A stretch of DNA of 64,000 bases from an uncultured Candidatus Actinomarina sp. (GTDB lineage Bacteria > Actinomycetota > Acidimicrobiia > Actinomarinales > Actinomarinaceae). The notes beneath the pieces were generated by a model, which was not told the DNA's origin, ran no database searches, and saw only the letters and a list, made by a program, of their open reading frames with translations. Within the stretch, counting starts at the first letter, position 1; every line of letters starts with the position of its first letter. Location of the stretch: the NCBI GenBank assembly GCA_902555055.1, contig CACDQN010000002.1:1-64000 (forward strand). The letters run 5' to 3'. The position numbers were made by a program, and so were the translations under genes. Below, piece after piece: positions 52,046 through 62,421 of the stretch.

Positions 52046-52398
52046 ATTGATATCTGCCAAATAGCCTGTATCCAGTCGTCTTTAATCTTATTTCTGGCAA
52101 ATACAACTATGCCAATAGCTCCCTCTTCATAAACTTCTCTCATAGAAGTTCCAGTAGTATAAACATCATCAGCTATTAATAAAGGATCTTGTTCATTATT
52201 AGTACAGTAAGGCTTTAATGCTTTTTCAAATGGTATTCCACCTCTTGGAATTCCTTTAACATCTCTGAAGGTTAATCTCTCACTCACAATTTTTGCCAGA
52301 GCATCATAATCATCATCTGTTAGAGCATCGCACTCTACTTTCCAAGTTAAAGGAAGCCCAGCGTGAGAAATAAAATCTTCTTTTATAAATAAATTCAT
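52042..52398 (-). CDS. Very short phosphoribosyltransferase, pyrE candidate
   Basis: 118 residues. VKGIPRGGIPF (48-58) resembles the GIPRGG turn of orotate phosphoribosyltransferases and PLLIADDVYTTGTSM (72-86) is the PRPP-binding motif with the DD pair. The hood and flexible-loop regions of normal PyrE (about 210 residues) are missing. Last gene of the pyr operon, four bases inside the short pyrD. Since no other pyrE is seen in an otherwise complete UMP set, it may be the orotate enzyme. I also recall similarly short enzymes annotated in phage and metagenomic sequences. Substrate unproven. Confidence 0.75.
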   Translation of the reverse strand: MNLFIKEDFISHAGLPLTWKVECDALTDDDYDALAKIVSERLTFRDVKGIPRGGIPFEKALKPYCTNNEQDPLLIADDVYTTGTSMREVYEEGAIGIVVFARNKIKDDWIQAIWQISI

Positions 52399-53072
52399 AT
52401 CAACTTCCTTAATTTTAATGGATTAAAACAAACAGTTCCAAAACTAACATGATCTGCTCCAATATTTTTATAATACTCTATATCTTCAATAGAATCTATG
52501 CCCCCACCTGCAATAATCTCTATTTTGGGAAAATTAGATTTTAAGTATTTTATAAATTTTGTTGTATAGGGTATTAATTCTTTTCCGCTTAGGCCACCCC
52601 TGTCAACAGGAAGGGTATTACATGCATGAATTTGTTTAAACTTAAACGTTTCAATGAAATTGTCTAATTCTTTAAAAGTTGTAATAGGTGAAATTTTACC
52701 TATAAACCATTCTCTTGTATCTGGAGCAAATTCTTCAATACCCTCTGTATAGTGTTCGTCTATATTAGGGCATGACATATTGATTTCAATATTAAAATTT
52801 TCTGGTATTTTTTCAGCAAATATTTTCCAATCCTCTTTTTCAATTCCTGCGATGGAAAATACTTCATCCTCTCTATATTTAGTAATCCCAAATTCAACTC
52901 CAGGATTTCTAAGTCCAATTTTGTTTACCCATCCCTTTTTTGTATAACGTAAAGTTTTAGCAATTTGAATGATTCGCCCAGTTCTTTTATCCACAGTCCA
53001 GCTACCAGAAACAGAAATCGTATTCTTAGTTTTTATATAATTACCAAAAGGTGCAGCAATAAATTTTTTCAT
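52395..53072 (-). CDS. Compact dihydroorotate dehydrogenase-like protein
   Basis: 225 residues versus 300-340 for usual PyrD. INMSCPN contains Cys101, matching the catalytic Cys of class 1 enzymes (class 2 has Ser). NTLPVDRGGLSGKELIP, IIAGGGIDS and GADHVSFGT are the FMN-barrel motifs. The N-terminal part is short, so some strands of the barrel must be condensed. It overlaps both neighbours by four bases. A class 1A (fumarate) or 1B (needs PyrK) enzyme cannot be told apart; no pyrK is seen. Confidence 0.8.
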   Translation of the reverse strand: MKKFIAAPFGNYIKTKNTISVSGSWTVDKRTGRIIQIAKTLRYTKKGWVNKIGLRNPGVEFGITKYREDEVFSIAGIEKEDWKIFAEKIPENFNIEINMSCPNIDEHYTEGIEEFAPDTREWFIGKISPITTFKELDNFIETFKFKQIHACNTLPVDRGGLSGKELIPYTTKFIKYLKSNFPKIEIIAGGGIDSIEDIEYYKNIGADHVSFGTVCFNPLKLRKLI

Positions 53073-53707
53073 ATGTTTAATTCATTTATTACATAGTCAA
53101 GATTATTTCTAATAGATCTACCCATAACAATATAAGAAGCTCCATCAGCTATTGCTTTTTCTGGTGTAGTTATATTTTTTTGGTCATTTGATAAATCATC
53201 TTTTAATCTAATACCTGGACTTACAATTAAATCAAAAATATTAATTGATTTAATTATTTCTGATGGTGGGCAAATTACTCCATCTACGTTCGATTCTTTT
53301 GCTAATTCAAATTCTAAATGCACCCTCTCACTTGTTTCTTTATCGATGGCTTTGCTAGTAAGAGCTGAGCTGACTCCTAGTAATTTTAAGCTTTCCTTTT
53401 TATTTACTGATGCTTCATACAGAGCCTCTTTAGAGGATGAAATGTGAATAGTTAAATAATCAGCTCCTAGATTTCCCGCACTTTTTGTTGCTTCCTTTAC
53501 GGTATTAGGAATATCGTGAAGTTTTAAATCTAGGAATACATTCCAACCCTCATTTTTAAGATGAGTTACAACTTTAGGACCTTCTGATATAAACATTTCA
53601 AGGCCTACTTTTACTCCATAAATTTTATTTTTTAATTTTTTTAATTCAAATTCAAATTCATTCAACGATTTGCCATCTAATGCAAAAAATATTGGTTTAA
53701 CTGACAT
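53069..53707 (-). CDS. pyrF: Orotidine 5'-phosphate decarboxylase
   Basis: Final step to UMP, 212 residues from the chosen start. [12 protein letters not shown], the catalytic [13 protein letters not shown] and the C-terminal phosphate motifs SPGIRL and [12 protein letters not shown] are present. ATG 53707 is chosen because GGAGG (53717-53721) lies nine bases upstream. A longer frame starting at 53728 would bury this site. Overlaps the carB stop by 11 bases. Confidence 0.95.
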   Translation of the reverse strand: MSVKPIFFALDGKSLNEFEFELKKLKNKIYGVKVGLEMFISEGPKVVTHLKNEGWNVFLDLKLHDIPNTVKEATKSAGNLGADYLTIHISSSKEALYEASVNKKESLKLLGVSSALTSKAIDKETSERVHLEFELAKESNVDGVICPPSEIIKSINIFDLIVSPGIRLKDDLSNDQKNITTPEKAIADGASYIVMGRSIRNNLDYVINELNI

Positions 53708-56700
53708 TTTGTATTGCCTCCATATCATCTAACGTATTTTCTTGTTCCGAAAATGCTTTCATAAAAGCTTGAGCTTCTCTAACTGACGAGACTACAGCAA
53801 CTCCTGTCTCGTGAGATAGTCTTCTAATTTTCCAACCATCTGTATATTCATTTGCAAATGTTGGGGTATTGATTACTAATGAAACTAAATTTTCTTGAAT
53901 AATTGTAAGAGAGGTTGGTGAATTATCATCTGCTCTACCGACAATTGTTGAAGATATATTGTGTTCTCCTAGATAAGCTCCTGTACCTTCAGTTGCATAA
54001 ATTTTGAAACCCAATTCAGAATAATTTTTAGCAATCTCAACAAAGTTTGGTTTTTCTTTGTCACTTAGTGATATAAATACACCTTTTTGTTTTTTATTAA
54101 TTAAAACTCCAGCTGCAGCATAAGCTTTGTTAAGCGCAGTGCCAAAATTTGATCCAATTCCTAAAACCTCACCAGTCGCTTTCATTTCAGGACCTAGCAT
54201 TGTATCTTCTGCAGGAAATCTTGACCATGGAAAAATTGCTTTTTTAATAGCTATTTTTTTTGTTGAACCATTTAAATAATCAGTTTCTTTTTTTACAAAA
54301 TCCAAAGAATGACCAAGCATTAATAAGGTACCTGCTTTAATTATTTGATTTCCAGTTACCTTTGCAACAAAAGGCATTGTTCTTGATGCTCTAGGGTTTG
54401 CTTCTAAGATATATAGAGTGCCTTCTTTCACTGCAAATTGAATATTCAAAAGCCCTTTAACATTTAAAGCTTTTGCAAGCTGTATACTTTTTTGTTCAAT
54501 CTCATTAATAATTTTTTTGTTAATACTAAAAGGTGGAAGGACTGCTGTTGAATCTCCACTATGAACACCCGCTGGCTCTAGGTGTTCAAGGACTCCAGCT
54601 ATGAATACCTCTTTACCATCAGATATTAAATCAACGTCCACCTCCACAGTATCTGTTAAGAATTGATCAACAAGTAACGGACCAGAATTAAAAGGATTAC
54701 CATCGTCATCTGCACTTGCTAGTATCGAAAGATAATTTTTTAGTTCAGTATCATTTTGTACTACCCTCATTGCTCTTCCACCTAATACATAGCTGGGTCT
54801 TAATAGGACTGGATATCCAATTCCATTTACAGAATCTATAAGTTCATTTTCATTTGAAGCAATTTGTGAAATTGGTTGGTTAATATCTTGTGATTCACAA
54901 AGTTTTTGAAATAAGTTACGATCTTCTGTTGCATCAATAACTTCTAACGATGAACCTGCAATATTATATCCAGCTTCGTGTATTTTTTTTGCAAGTTTTA
55001 GTGGGGTCTGTCCACCAAGTTGAATGATTACTGAATCAGGTTGTTCTCTTTTTAGTACTGAACTAACTTCATCCCATGAAAGGGGTTCAAAATAAAGCTT
55101 GTCGGCTGTGTCATAATCAGTGGATACAGTCTCAGGATTAGAGTTTATCATTATTGATTCATATTTGTTTTCTTTAAGTGATTCAACTCCGTGAACACAG
55201 CAGTAATCGAACTCAATTCCTTGACCAATTCTGTTTGGGCCTGAGCCAATAACAACAACCTTTTTGTTATTTGAAGTATCATCGTCATCTTCTGAACCAT
55301 TAGTTGAGTAGAGGTATGGAGTTTTCGATTCAAACTCAGCAGAGCAAGTATCAACTAATTTATAAACCCTATTATCTTTAAGGCTATTTTTTTTATCTTT
55401 TGAATCTAGATCCTCATCTGTCCAACCTAGCATTTTCAGTATTGATGTAGGGGTAGATTCGGGAGTAACATTAAAACTTTTTTCTATTTCATTTAAAAAC
55501 CATATATCAATACTTGAAAGATTTGCTATTTTTTCAATATTCCAATTTCTGCGTATTCCTTCAAGAATTGCAAAGATTCTTCTCGGTCTAGGAGTCATGA
55601 TTTCCTCTTCTAAGTGGGCTTTTGATAAATTAATAAAACGATTATCTATATTTCTTATTCCAGTTTTTCCAATTTCAAGAGATCTAATCGCTTTTGTTAA
55701 AGTTTCTGTGAATGTTGATGCTATTGACATTACTTCACCCACACTTTGCATCGATGTGCCTAGCACATCATCTGTAGATGGAAATTTTGGAAAGTCAAAC
55801 CTGGGAATTTTCACAACAACATAATCCTGAACAGGCTCAAAGCTAGCTGGAGTAGAGCCAGTTATATCATTTTTAAGTTCTGTAAGGTTATATCCTACTG
55901 CAAGTAGTGCTGCAAATTTAGCAATTGGAAACCCTGTCGCTTTAGATGCTAGAGCTGATGACCTGGAAACTCTTGGATTCATTTCAATTATTCTTCTTTC
56001 ACCATTTAGTGGATTAACAGCAAATTGTACATTACTGCCACCTGTTGCGATGCCTATGGTATCGAGACAGAGTAACGCCTCATCTCTCATCTCTTGATAC
56101 TCTTTATCAGATAAGGTTTGTATCGGCGCAATAGTTATCGAGTCACCTGTATGAACTCCCATAGGGTCAAAATTTTCGATTCCACAAACAATTACGCCAT
56201 TACCATCTTGATCTCTCATGACTTCAAGCTCAAATTCTTTCCATCCATAAACAGATTCCTCAATCAAGACCTCTTGTGTAGGGGACGCATTGAACGCTTC
56301 TTTTAGTTTGCTATTTAAATCTTTTTCACTTTGTACTAACCCAGTTCCACCACCTCCAAGAATATATGAAGGCCTGAGCATAAGAGGATATCCTATTTTC
56401 TTACTAACATCAATTCCCTCTTGAATAGATCTGACATACTCTGCTTTGAGGGTTTTAATACCAACATTTTCCATTGCATTTTTAAATTTCCATCGATTTT
56501 CTGCAACTTCAATAGATTTTGCTGAGGCCCCTAATAGTTTTATATTATTTTGTGCGAAAATATTACTCTCATCTAGTTCCATTGCGAGATTCAGTGCTGT
56601 TTGCCCCCCTAAAGTTGGCAAAACAGCATCAGGTTTTTCAATTTCTATTATTTTTTTAAGAAATTCAAATGTTAATGGCTCTATGTATGTTGCATCTGCC

Positions 56701-56879
56701 ATTTTGGGGTCTGTCATTATTGTTGCTGGATTCGAGTTTACTAATATAATTCTGTACCCTTCATTTTTTAAAGCTTTGGCAGCTTGTGATCCTGAGTAGT
56801 CAAATTCACATGCTTGACCAATTACTATGGGTCCTGAACCAATAATCAGAATACTTTTAATTTCTTTATTTTTTGGCAT
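53697..56879 (-). CDS. carB: Carbamoyl-phosphate synthase large chain
   Basis: Makes carbamoyl phosphate for pyrimidines and arginine, 1060 residues. Two ATP-grasp halves: [20 protein letters not shown] and [17 protein letters not shown] start them, [12 protein letters not shown] and [13 protein letters not shown] follow, and [14 protein letters not shown] marks the second. The C-terminal allosteric domain (about 930-1060) ends in a low-complexity tail. Start 14 bases inside carA. Confidence 0.97.
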   Translation of the reverse strand: MPKNKEIKSILIIGSGPIVIGQACEFDYSGSQAAKALKNEGYRIILVNSNPATIMTDPKMADATYIEPLTFEFLKKIIEIEKPDAVLPTLGGQTALNLAMELDESNIFAQNNIKLLGASAKSIEVAENRWKFKNAMENVGIKTLKAEYVRSIQEGIDVSKKIGYPLMLRPSYILGGGGTGLVQSEKDLNSKLKEAFNASPTQEVLIEESVYGWKEFELEVMRDQDGNGVIVCGIENFDPMGVHTGDSITIAPIQTLSDKEYQEMRDEALLCLDTIGIATGGSNVQFAVNPLNGERRIIEMNPRVSRSSALASKATGFPIAKFAALLAVGYNLTELKNDITGSTPASFEPVQDYVVVKIPRFDFPKFPSTDDVLGTSMQSVGEVMSIASTFTETLTKAIRSLEIGKTGIRNIDNRFINLSKAHLEEEIMTPRPRRIFAILEGIRRNWNIEKIANLSSIDIWFLNEIEKSFNVTPESTPTSILKMLGWTDEDLDSKDKKNSLKDNRVYKLVDTCSAEFESKTPYLYSTNGSEDDDDTSNNKKVVVIGSGPNRIGQGIEFDYCCVHGVESLKENKYESIMINSNPETVSTDYDTADKLYFEPLSWDEVSSVLKREQPDSVIIQLGGQTPLKLAKKIHEAGYNIAGSSLEVIDATEDRNLFQKLCESQDINQPISQIASNENELIDSVNGIGYPVLLRPSYVLGGRAMRVVQNDTELKNYLSILASADDDGNPFNSGPLLVDQFLTDTVEVDVDLISDGKEVFIAGVLEHLEPAGVHSGDSTAVLPPFSINKKIINEIEQKSIQLAKALNVKGLLNIQFAVKEGTLYILEANPRASRTMPFVAKVTGNQIIKAGTLLMLGHSLDFVKKETDYLNGSTKKIAIKKAIFPWSRFPAEDTMLGPEMKATGEVLGIGSNFGTALNKAYAAAGVLINKKQKGVFISLSDKEKPNFVEIAKNYSELGFKIYATEGTGAYLGEHNISSTIVGRADDNSPTSLTIIQENLVSLVINTPTFANEYTDGWKIRRLSHETGVAVVSSVREAQAFMKAFSEQENTLDDMEAIQNVS

Positions 56880-57966
56880 ACTGTTCTTCCATCATTTCAA
56901 CAAAAGGGTTAAATATTTGTAATCCATCAGATGTTCCTGGACCAGATTCAGGATGAAACTGAACAGAGTATGCCATTGAATCCCATAGGCTAATACCTTC
57001 ATTACTTCCATCATTTAAATTACTTGCATAATTTTCTATATTTCCAAAATCTTTGTGTACTAAATTTTCACCAAATTCTTCTACTGCAAATCCATGATTT
57101 TGGGCAGTTATTAATGCTTTTTTAATCCCTTTGATTTTTACAGGATGATTAGAACCATGATGTCCAAACTCCAATTTATTTACCTTTAGTCCGCAGGCAA
57201 GGCTTAATATTTGATGACCTAAACAAATTCCAAATATCGGTATTTTGCCTATTAAGTTATTTATCGTTTTTATTACATTTATAAGAGATCTTGGATCACC
57301 TGGACCATTTGAAATTAAAAGCCCTTTTAGATTCATTGAGAGAATATCTTCTGCAGACGAATCTGGTTTTATAGCCACAACCTGATAATTTAAACTTTCT
57401 AAGACATTTACAATACTTTTTTTGGCACCCAAATCTAATATGCCAACCTTCCCCTCTGGTGCATTCCTACTGATGTCTAAATTTCCAGCTGTTAAGGCAG
57501 AGTCGTCTCCTAAAATGTTTGTCGCAGAATTAAGTAACTCAAGTAAATCATTTTTATCAATGTCTACACCCAAAGCATACATGCTAGTTCCACGATCACG
57601 TAGGTATTTAGTAATTGCTCTTACGTCAAACCCTCCACTGAATGGAATCTCATATTCAGCTAACCATGAAGTAAGAGCTTTTTGCGATCTCCATGAAGAG
57701 GGAGAATGACTAAATGTATTTCCTACTGCAGCTTCAATCCTTGGTTTATTCGATTCAAAATCAATTTCTGATAGACCATAATTTCCTACATGAGAAGATG
57801 TAAAGGTCACAATTTGATTTATATATGACGGATCACTTAAGATTTCAACGAACCCTGTCATTGCTGTATTAAAAATTAACTCACCTGTTGCTGGCTTAAA
57901 AGAATATTCCGACCAACCAGTAAATTCATCACCATGTTTATTTACAAGTAAGGTTTTTTTAAACAT
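56866..57966 (-). CDS. carA: Carbamoyl-phosphate synthase small chain
   Basis: Glutaminase subunit, 366 residues. N-terminal domain with [16 protein letters not shown], then a class I amidotransferase: [23 protein letters not shown], catalytic Cys in [13 protein letters not shown] and His-Glu in [12 protein letters not shown]. Overlaps pyrC by eight bases and carB by 14. Confidence 0.96.
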   Translation of the reverse strand: MFKKTLLVNKHGDEFTGWSEYSFKPATGELIFNTAMTGFVEILSDPSYINQIVTFTSSHVGNYGLSEIDFESNKPRIEAAVGNTFSHSPSSWRSQKALTSWLAEYEIPFSGGFDVRAITKYLRDRGTSMYALGVDIDKNDLLELLNSATNILGDDSALTAGNLDISRNAPEGKVGILDLGAKKSIVNVLESLNYQVVAIKPDSSAEDILSMNLKGLLISNGPGDPRSLINVIKTINNLIGKIPIFGICLGHQILSLACGLKVNKLEFGHHGSNHPVKIKGIKKALITAQNHGFAVEEFGENLVHKDFGNIENYASNLNDGSNEGISLWDSMAYSVQFHPESGPGTSDGLQIFNPFVEMMEEQYAKK

Positions 57967-59017
57967 GTAAATCCACTTTCTTGATATTTACCTCAAAATT
58001 TTCAAATGCTGAATTTTTATATTCAGATTTAGTATTAAATAATTCAACTCCCTCAATCCATTGATTATGAAATGGTTCATTTATTTCATAACCCAGATTA
58101 TTCAAAATTTCCCGGGGGTTATCTACTAGAAAAATTAATAACTCATCTAATGTAAAAATGTTCGACGAATATAGAACTGGAAAAGCAGATTCAAGCCCTA
58201 CAACACCTCGAGCTGCTTCTTTAAACTTTATATTCTTAGTCACTTCAGGATGAGGTGCGTGATCAGTTGCGATAGTATCTATTATTCCAGTCTTAAGACC
58301 GCTGATGAGAGATTGCCTATCTTCTTCAGAACGAATTGGAGGATACATTTTGTATTTTCCATTTGTTATATCTAAATTTTCATTATTGATGAGTAAATGA
58401 TGGGGAGTTACTTCAGCCGTCACAGGCAGTTGCTTATTTTTTGCCTGTTCAATTAATTCAACACTCTTCTTGGAAGAAAGGTGTTGAGCATGGTATCTAG
58501 TATTATATTTCTCAACTAATTCAAGATCTCTTTTAAGTATTTCAAACTCTTCTGAGTCGGGAATTAATATTAGTTCACTTGAATTACTGGGTGGAGCTAT
58601 ATCACCAGGATTTGAGAAGCAGCTTTTTTCACAGTGTTGAAAAATTGCGCCACCTAATTCAGCAACTATCTTGAATGCTTCATCTGCTAATGTATCTTCT
58701 ATTAAAGATTTGCCATCATCTGAAAAAATTGTAATTCCATTTTGAATAAATGACTTAAAATCTACTAGCTCTTTTCCACTTAGATGTTTTGAAAGAGCAC
58801 CAACCCTGTGAACATTTAAGTTAAGTGAGCTATCAATTTCTCTTGCATAATTTAGTGCTTCAATGTCATCAATAATAATTTCAGAATTAGGCATCGCTAA
58901 TATATCCGAGTATCCACCATTAAGTGCTGATTTTTCAATATCTTTTGCTGGAAAAAATGATTTATCAGGATACCTTGTGTGTGTATGTAAGTCTAAGAAC
59001 GCGGGAACTTCTATCAT
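57959..59017 (-). CDS. pyrC: Dihydroorotase
   Basis: Cyclises carbamoyl aspartate, 352 residues. Metal motif FLDLHTHTRYPDKS (the usual DxHxHxR form), FSDDGKSL, HCEKSC, HAQHLSSKKS and ATDHAPHPEV. At 352 residues it is shorter than the 420-430 typical of class I dihydroorotases, so some loops are trimmed. Overlaps pyrB by four bases. Confidence 0.92.
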   Translation of the reverse strand: MIEVPAFLDLHTHTRYPDKSFFPAKDIEKSALNGGYSDILAMPNSEIIIDDIEALNYAREIDSSLNLNVHRVGALSKHLSGKELVDFKSFIQNGITIFSDDGKSLIEDTLADEAFKIVAELGGAIFQHCEKSCFSNPGDIAPPSNSSELILIPDSEEFEILKRDLELVEKYNTRYHAQHLSSKKSVELIEQAKNKQLPVTAEVTPHHLLINNENLDITNGKYKMYPPIRSEEDRQSLISGLKTGIIDTIATDHAPHPEVTKNIKFKEAARGVVGLESAFPVLYSSNIFTLDELLIFLVDNPREILNNLGYEINEPFHNQWIEGVELFNTKSEYKNSAFENFEVNIKKVDLHV

Positions 59018-59892
59018 ATGAGCTCTAGTGCGAACTTGTAAGAGGCAATTCTTGATGCAATTCCCAAACGAAGTTGTTCTTGGTACTTGAATTTATTATG
59101 AAGAGATGCTTCTTCAGATATTTCAATTCCTATATTTATTGGCATGGGGTGAAGTACTATCAAATCATCAGGTGAGTTATCTAGAATTTGTTTACTTATT
59201 TGAAATTGTTTTATATATTGTTCAAAATTAAATTCTTGAATATCTTCAATTCTTTCCTTTTGTACCCTAAGTAACTCAACAGCACCTGTCTCACTTACTA
59301 CTTCCTCCCAAGAGTTATAAATTTGTAAATTACTAAGATCATCAGGCAATAACTCATCGCTCGCGTAAACACCAACTTTAAATCCCAATTTTCCTAAAAG
59401 TTCTCTTCCTGATGCAAAAACTCGAGAATGTTTTAAATCCCCTACATATGTAACTGGTATATCTCTATTGAACTTTTTAAATTTTTCTAAAGTCGCAACG
59501 TCTATAATCGCCTGAGTCGGATGTGAGCTGTTTCCAAAACCCGCACTAATTACTGATAAATCATTTATATTTTCATAGTCTTGAAAATTATTCTCCTTTG
59601 TCCTAATAACTAAAATCTCAATACCTAATGCTTTATAAGTTTCTATTTCATGTTGCAAATCCTCACCTTTAGATTTGGCAGAAATAAGATCAGTTATTTC
59701 TACTATTTCAATACCTAATTTTTTAGCTGCTAATGAAAAAGAAAGCCTTGTTCTAGTTGAACCTTCATCAAATTTCATAAGAGCATATGAATTGATTTTC
59801 TCACTATTATTAGTTTCTATTTTTAGTGTTGTATCAATTAGTTTTTCTAATTCCTGTTTTTCAGTATTTTTAAAATTTAATAAATGTTTCAT
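59014..59892 (-). CDS. pyrB: Aspartate carbamoyltransferase catalytic chain
   Basis: Joins carbamoyl phosphate and aspartate, 292 residues. Carbamoyl-phosphate loop DEGSTRTRLSFSLAA (the usual FEPSTRTR, here with EG for EP), SSHPTQAIIDVATL and LHPMPINIGIEI (usual HPxPxNRG, here NIG). No pyrI regulatory chain is present, as in most gram-positive-type operons. Two substitutions at conserved positions are noted, but the remainder supports a functional enzyme. Confidence 0.92.
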   Translation of the reverse strand: MKHLLNFKNTEKQELEKLIDTTLKIETNNSEKINSYALMKFDEGSTRTRLSFSLAAKKLGIEIVEITDLISAKSKGEDLQHEIETYKALGIEILVIRTKENNFQDYENINDLSVISAGFGNSSHPTQAIIDVATLEKFKKFNRDIPVTYVGDLKHSRVFASGRELLGKLGFKVGVYASDELLPDDLSNLQIYNSWEEVVSETGAVELLRVQKERIEDIQEFNFEQYIKQFQISKQILDNSPDDLIVLHPMPINIGIEISEEASLHNKFKYQEQLRLGIASRIASYKFALELI

Positions 59893-60399
59893 TTAAGTAA
59901 CTTCAATTTTGTCAATATTATCGATTTCTTCTAAAAATACTGATACATAGTCACTTTCATTTGTAGGAATATTCTTTCCAATAAATTTTGGAGATATCGG
60001 TAACTCTCTATGTCCTCGGTCTACTAGGCATAGAAGTGAAATTAGTTTAGGTCTTCCAGAGTGCATCACAGCTTCGATAGATGCTCTGAGTGTTCTTCCT
60101 GTATAGATTACATCATCAATTAAAATCACATCCCTATCTCTAGGATTAATTTTTAATAAAGTTTTTTCTATATCTTCATTGATGTCGTCTCGAAATGGAA
60201 TATAGTCTACAGTATCTAAGTCATGAGAAAAATTAAAATTTTTTAGATTGTCGGATATTCTTTTAGCAATTAAATCACCTCTTCTTGGGATACCAATTAA
60301 AAGGGGATTATTGTGTTGGGACTCAGTAATTTCTTTACTAAGACGAAAAAGAATTTTTTCTATTTCCACTCTGTTCCTTTCGATACTCACAGGTATCAA
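59893..60399 (-). CDS. pyrR: PyrR bifunctional regulator / uracil phosphoribosyltransferase
   Basis: Regulates the pyr operon by RNA binding and can act as uracil phosphoribosyltransferase, 168 residues. LLIGIPRRGDLIAKRI, VDYIPFRDDI, PRP motif VILIDDVIYTGRTLRASIEA, and LLCLVDRGHRELPI are typical. The start is TTG 60399 or GTG 60390, neither with a good ribosome site. The 47-base leader is too short for a full attenuator, so control of translation initiation, as in mycobacteria, is more likely (inference). Confidence 0.92.
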   Translation of the reverse strand: MIPVSIERNRVEIEKILFRLSKEITESQHNNPLLIGIPRRGDLIAKRISDNLKNFNFSHDLDTVDYIPFRDDINEDIEKTLLKINPRDRDVILIDDVIYTGRTLRASIEAVMHSGRPKLISLLCLVDRGHRELPISPKFIGKNIPTNESDYVSVFLEEIDNIDKIEVT

Positions 60400-60446
60400 T
60401 TAAAGCTTTACTTATATTACCAAAATTCCTAATTAAATATTGATGA

Positions 60447-61370
60447 TTATCTATTTTCTCTAAAGAATGGAATTCCAATATTTTTAGGTGCGCCAGTATT
60501 ACCATTTTTTAAAATAGTTAAAACAATTAAAACAAGAATAGTTATTACATATGGAGTGATCTTGACAATATATGGACTCATTTCAAATCCATATGTTTGA
60601 AGCCTTGGTCCAAGTGCTTCAAGAAAACCAAAAAGAAGTGCACCAAAGGCTGTTCTATAGGGTTTCCAGCCACCAAATATTACAAGTGCAAGGGCTATCC
60701 ACCCCCTTCCTGAGGTCATTCCATCAGTCCAATAAGGTACGTAGCTTAAAGTTAAATATACTCCAGATAGTCCTGCAAAAGCTCCACCAACACAAGTAGC
60801 GATGAATTGGGTCTTTCCTATTTTTAACCCCATCGAGTCTGCAGATTTTAAATCTTCACCAATTGCTTCAATTCTTCTTCCAAACATTGTTCGTTTTAGA
60901 ACAAAAGCGGTAACAATCATCAAAATAATCGCAATATAAAAAATAATATTTTGAGCAAGAATAATTTCTAAAATATTTGAAGGATTTTCTATATCAAAAA
61001 CGCCTTCGAGCTTTGTATTAAGTTTTTTACCAACATATTTTTTACCAATCAATGATGACAGGGACAAACCAAGAATTGTGAGGATTAATCCAGAAACCGT
61101 TTGGTCCTGCTTCAAGATTACAGTCACGAAGGCGTGGATAGATGAAAATAATGATGCACTAACTATACCTACTATGATTGAAAGAAATAAATTCTCTGTA
61201 TTGATTGCTGTAATAAATCCTGACACAGCACCAATTGAAATCATACCTTCAACTCCTAAATTTAAAACACCTGATTTTTCTGCAATTAATTCACCTAATG
61301 CTGCAATAAAAAGAAGTGTTGCAGCTTGCAGAGTTGCATTTACGAGTCCCAAAAATTGAATATCAATCAT
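60447..61370 (-). CDS. Nucleoside ABC transporter permease (NupQ-like)
   Basis: Inner-membrane subunit of a BmpA-family nucleoside importer, 307 residues from ATG 61370, about eight to nine spans. LGVEGMISIGAVSGF and FGRRIEAIGEDLKSADSMG are family marks. The chosen start overlaps the upstream permease stop by eight bases. A longer frame begins at 61412 but adds a charged segment before the first membrane span. It is followed by pyrR after 76 bases measured from 60447 to the start TTG. Confidence 0.9.
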   Translation of the reverse strand: MIDIQFLGLVNATLQAATLLFIAALGELIAEKSGVLNLGVEGMISIGAVSGFITAINTENLFLSIIVGIVSASLFSSIHAFVTVILKQDQTVSGLILTILGLSLSSLIGKKYVGKKLNTKLEGVFDIENPSNILEIILAQNIIFYIAIILMIVTAFVLKRTMFGRRIEAIGEDLKSADSMGLKIGKTQFIATCVGGAFAGLSGVYLTLSYVPYWTDGMTSGRGWIALALVIFGGWKPYRTAFGALLFGFLEALGPRLQTYGFEMSPYIVKITPYVITILVLIVLTILKNGNTGAPKNIGIPFFRENR

Positions 61371-62421
61371 CTTTAACTCTTTTAATTTCATATGAAAAGA
61401 AAAATTGTGCAATTAACGCACCAAAAAGTGTTGTTGCTTGTATGATATCTGAAATGTAAGAACTCACCCCTATAGTTTGTATAACTGATCCTCCAATTGC
61501 TAATGCTCCAAAAAGTGACCCTACTAAAAATATACCAAGAGGCCTCATTCCTGTTATTGCTGCAACAATTATTGCTGTATATCCAAAGCCTTGTGAAATT
61601 CCTGTTGAAACTCTATGAGTCTGACTTAATAGCTCAATAGCACCTGCTAAACCTGCAAAACCTCCACCAATTAGCATTGCGATAAAAGCTTTTTGTTTGG
61701 CACTAATGCCCGCATAAATAGCTGTAAGTGCAGAACCTCCAGCAATCCTCATTTCATATCCAAAAACAGATTTGTCTTTTATATAATATGCAATCAAAGT
61801 GAAAAGTATACAAATTAAGAAACCTGAGCTTAGTTTCCCAAATACTGTGGGTAAATAAACAGATTCACTCACATAAGCTGCAGCTGGAAAATTTAGAGAA
61901 TTTGGATCTTTCCAGACTCCATTTATTAAGTATATTGTTAGCCCAAAAACTATATAGTTTGTTAAGAGAGTTGTTATTATTTCATTTACACCAAATAATA
62001 CTTTTGATAATGCTGGCAACAGTATGCAGACAGATCCCCCAATGAAACCAGATGCTAATAAAAGGAAAATGTATAAATATGAGTTTTCAATTGAAGTGTT
62101 AATATAAACAAAATTTAATGCGATAGCACCAAAAAATATCTGCCCTTCTGCTCCTATATTCCATAGTTTTACGGAGTTTATTATTGCTATACCCAATCCA
62201 GCCAATATCAATGGGATAGCTTTATTTAATGAGTTACTTAAACTGTTGAGACTACCAATAGATAATTTGAGCATCAATGAGAATACATCAAATGGATTTT
62301 TGGATTGAATTAATAAAATAATTGAACCAACAATTATCGCTATCAAGAACCCAATCAGAAATGAATAGAATGTAGCAAGCTCATTTCTATAAAGTTTTTT
62401 TGAGAGCAAAAATTTATTCAT
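61363..62421 (-). CDS. Nucleoside ABC transporter permease (NupP-like)
   Basis: Partner permease, 352 residues with about nine hydrophobic spans. NSVKLWNIGAEGQIFFGAIA and GFGYTAIIVAAITGMRPLG are typical of the BmpA-linked guanosine/nucleoside family. It overlaps the ATPase by eight bases and the next permease by eight. Confidence 0.9.
   Translation of the reverse strand: MNKFLLSKKLYRNELATFYSFLIGFLIAIIVGSIILLIQSKNPFDVFSLMLKLSIGSLNSLSNSLNKAIPLILAGLGIAIINSVKLWNIGAEGQIFFGAIALNFVYINTSIENSYLYIFLLLASGFIGGSVCILLPALSKVLFGVNEIITTLLTNYIVFGLTIYLINGVWKDPNSLNFPAAAYVSESVYLPTVFGKLSSGFLICILFTLIAYYIKDKSVFGYEMRIAGGSALTAIYAGISAKQKAFIAMLIGGGFAGLAGAIELLSQTHRVSTGISQGFGYTAIIVAAITGMRPLGIFLVGSLFGALAIGGSVIQTIGVSSYISDIIQATTLFGALIAQFFFSYEIKRVKDD

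Noticed and set aside
53708-53728. Upstream start for pyrF
   Set aside because: It would bury the strong GGAGG site used by ATG 53707 and adds residues foreign to PyrF.
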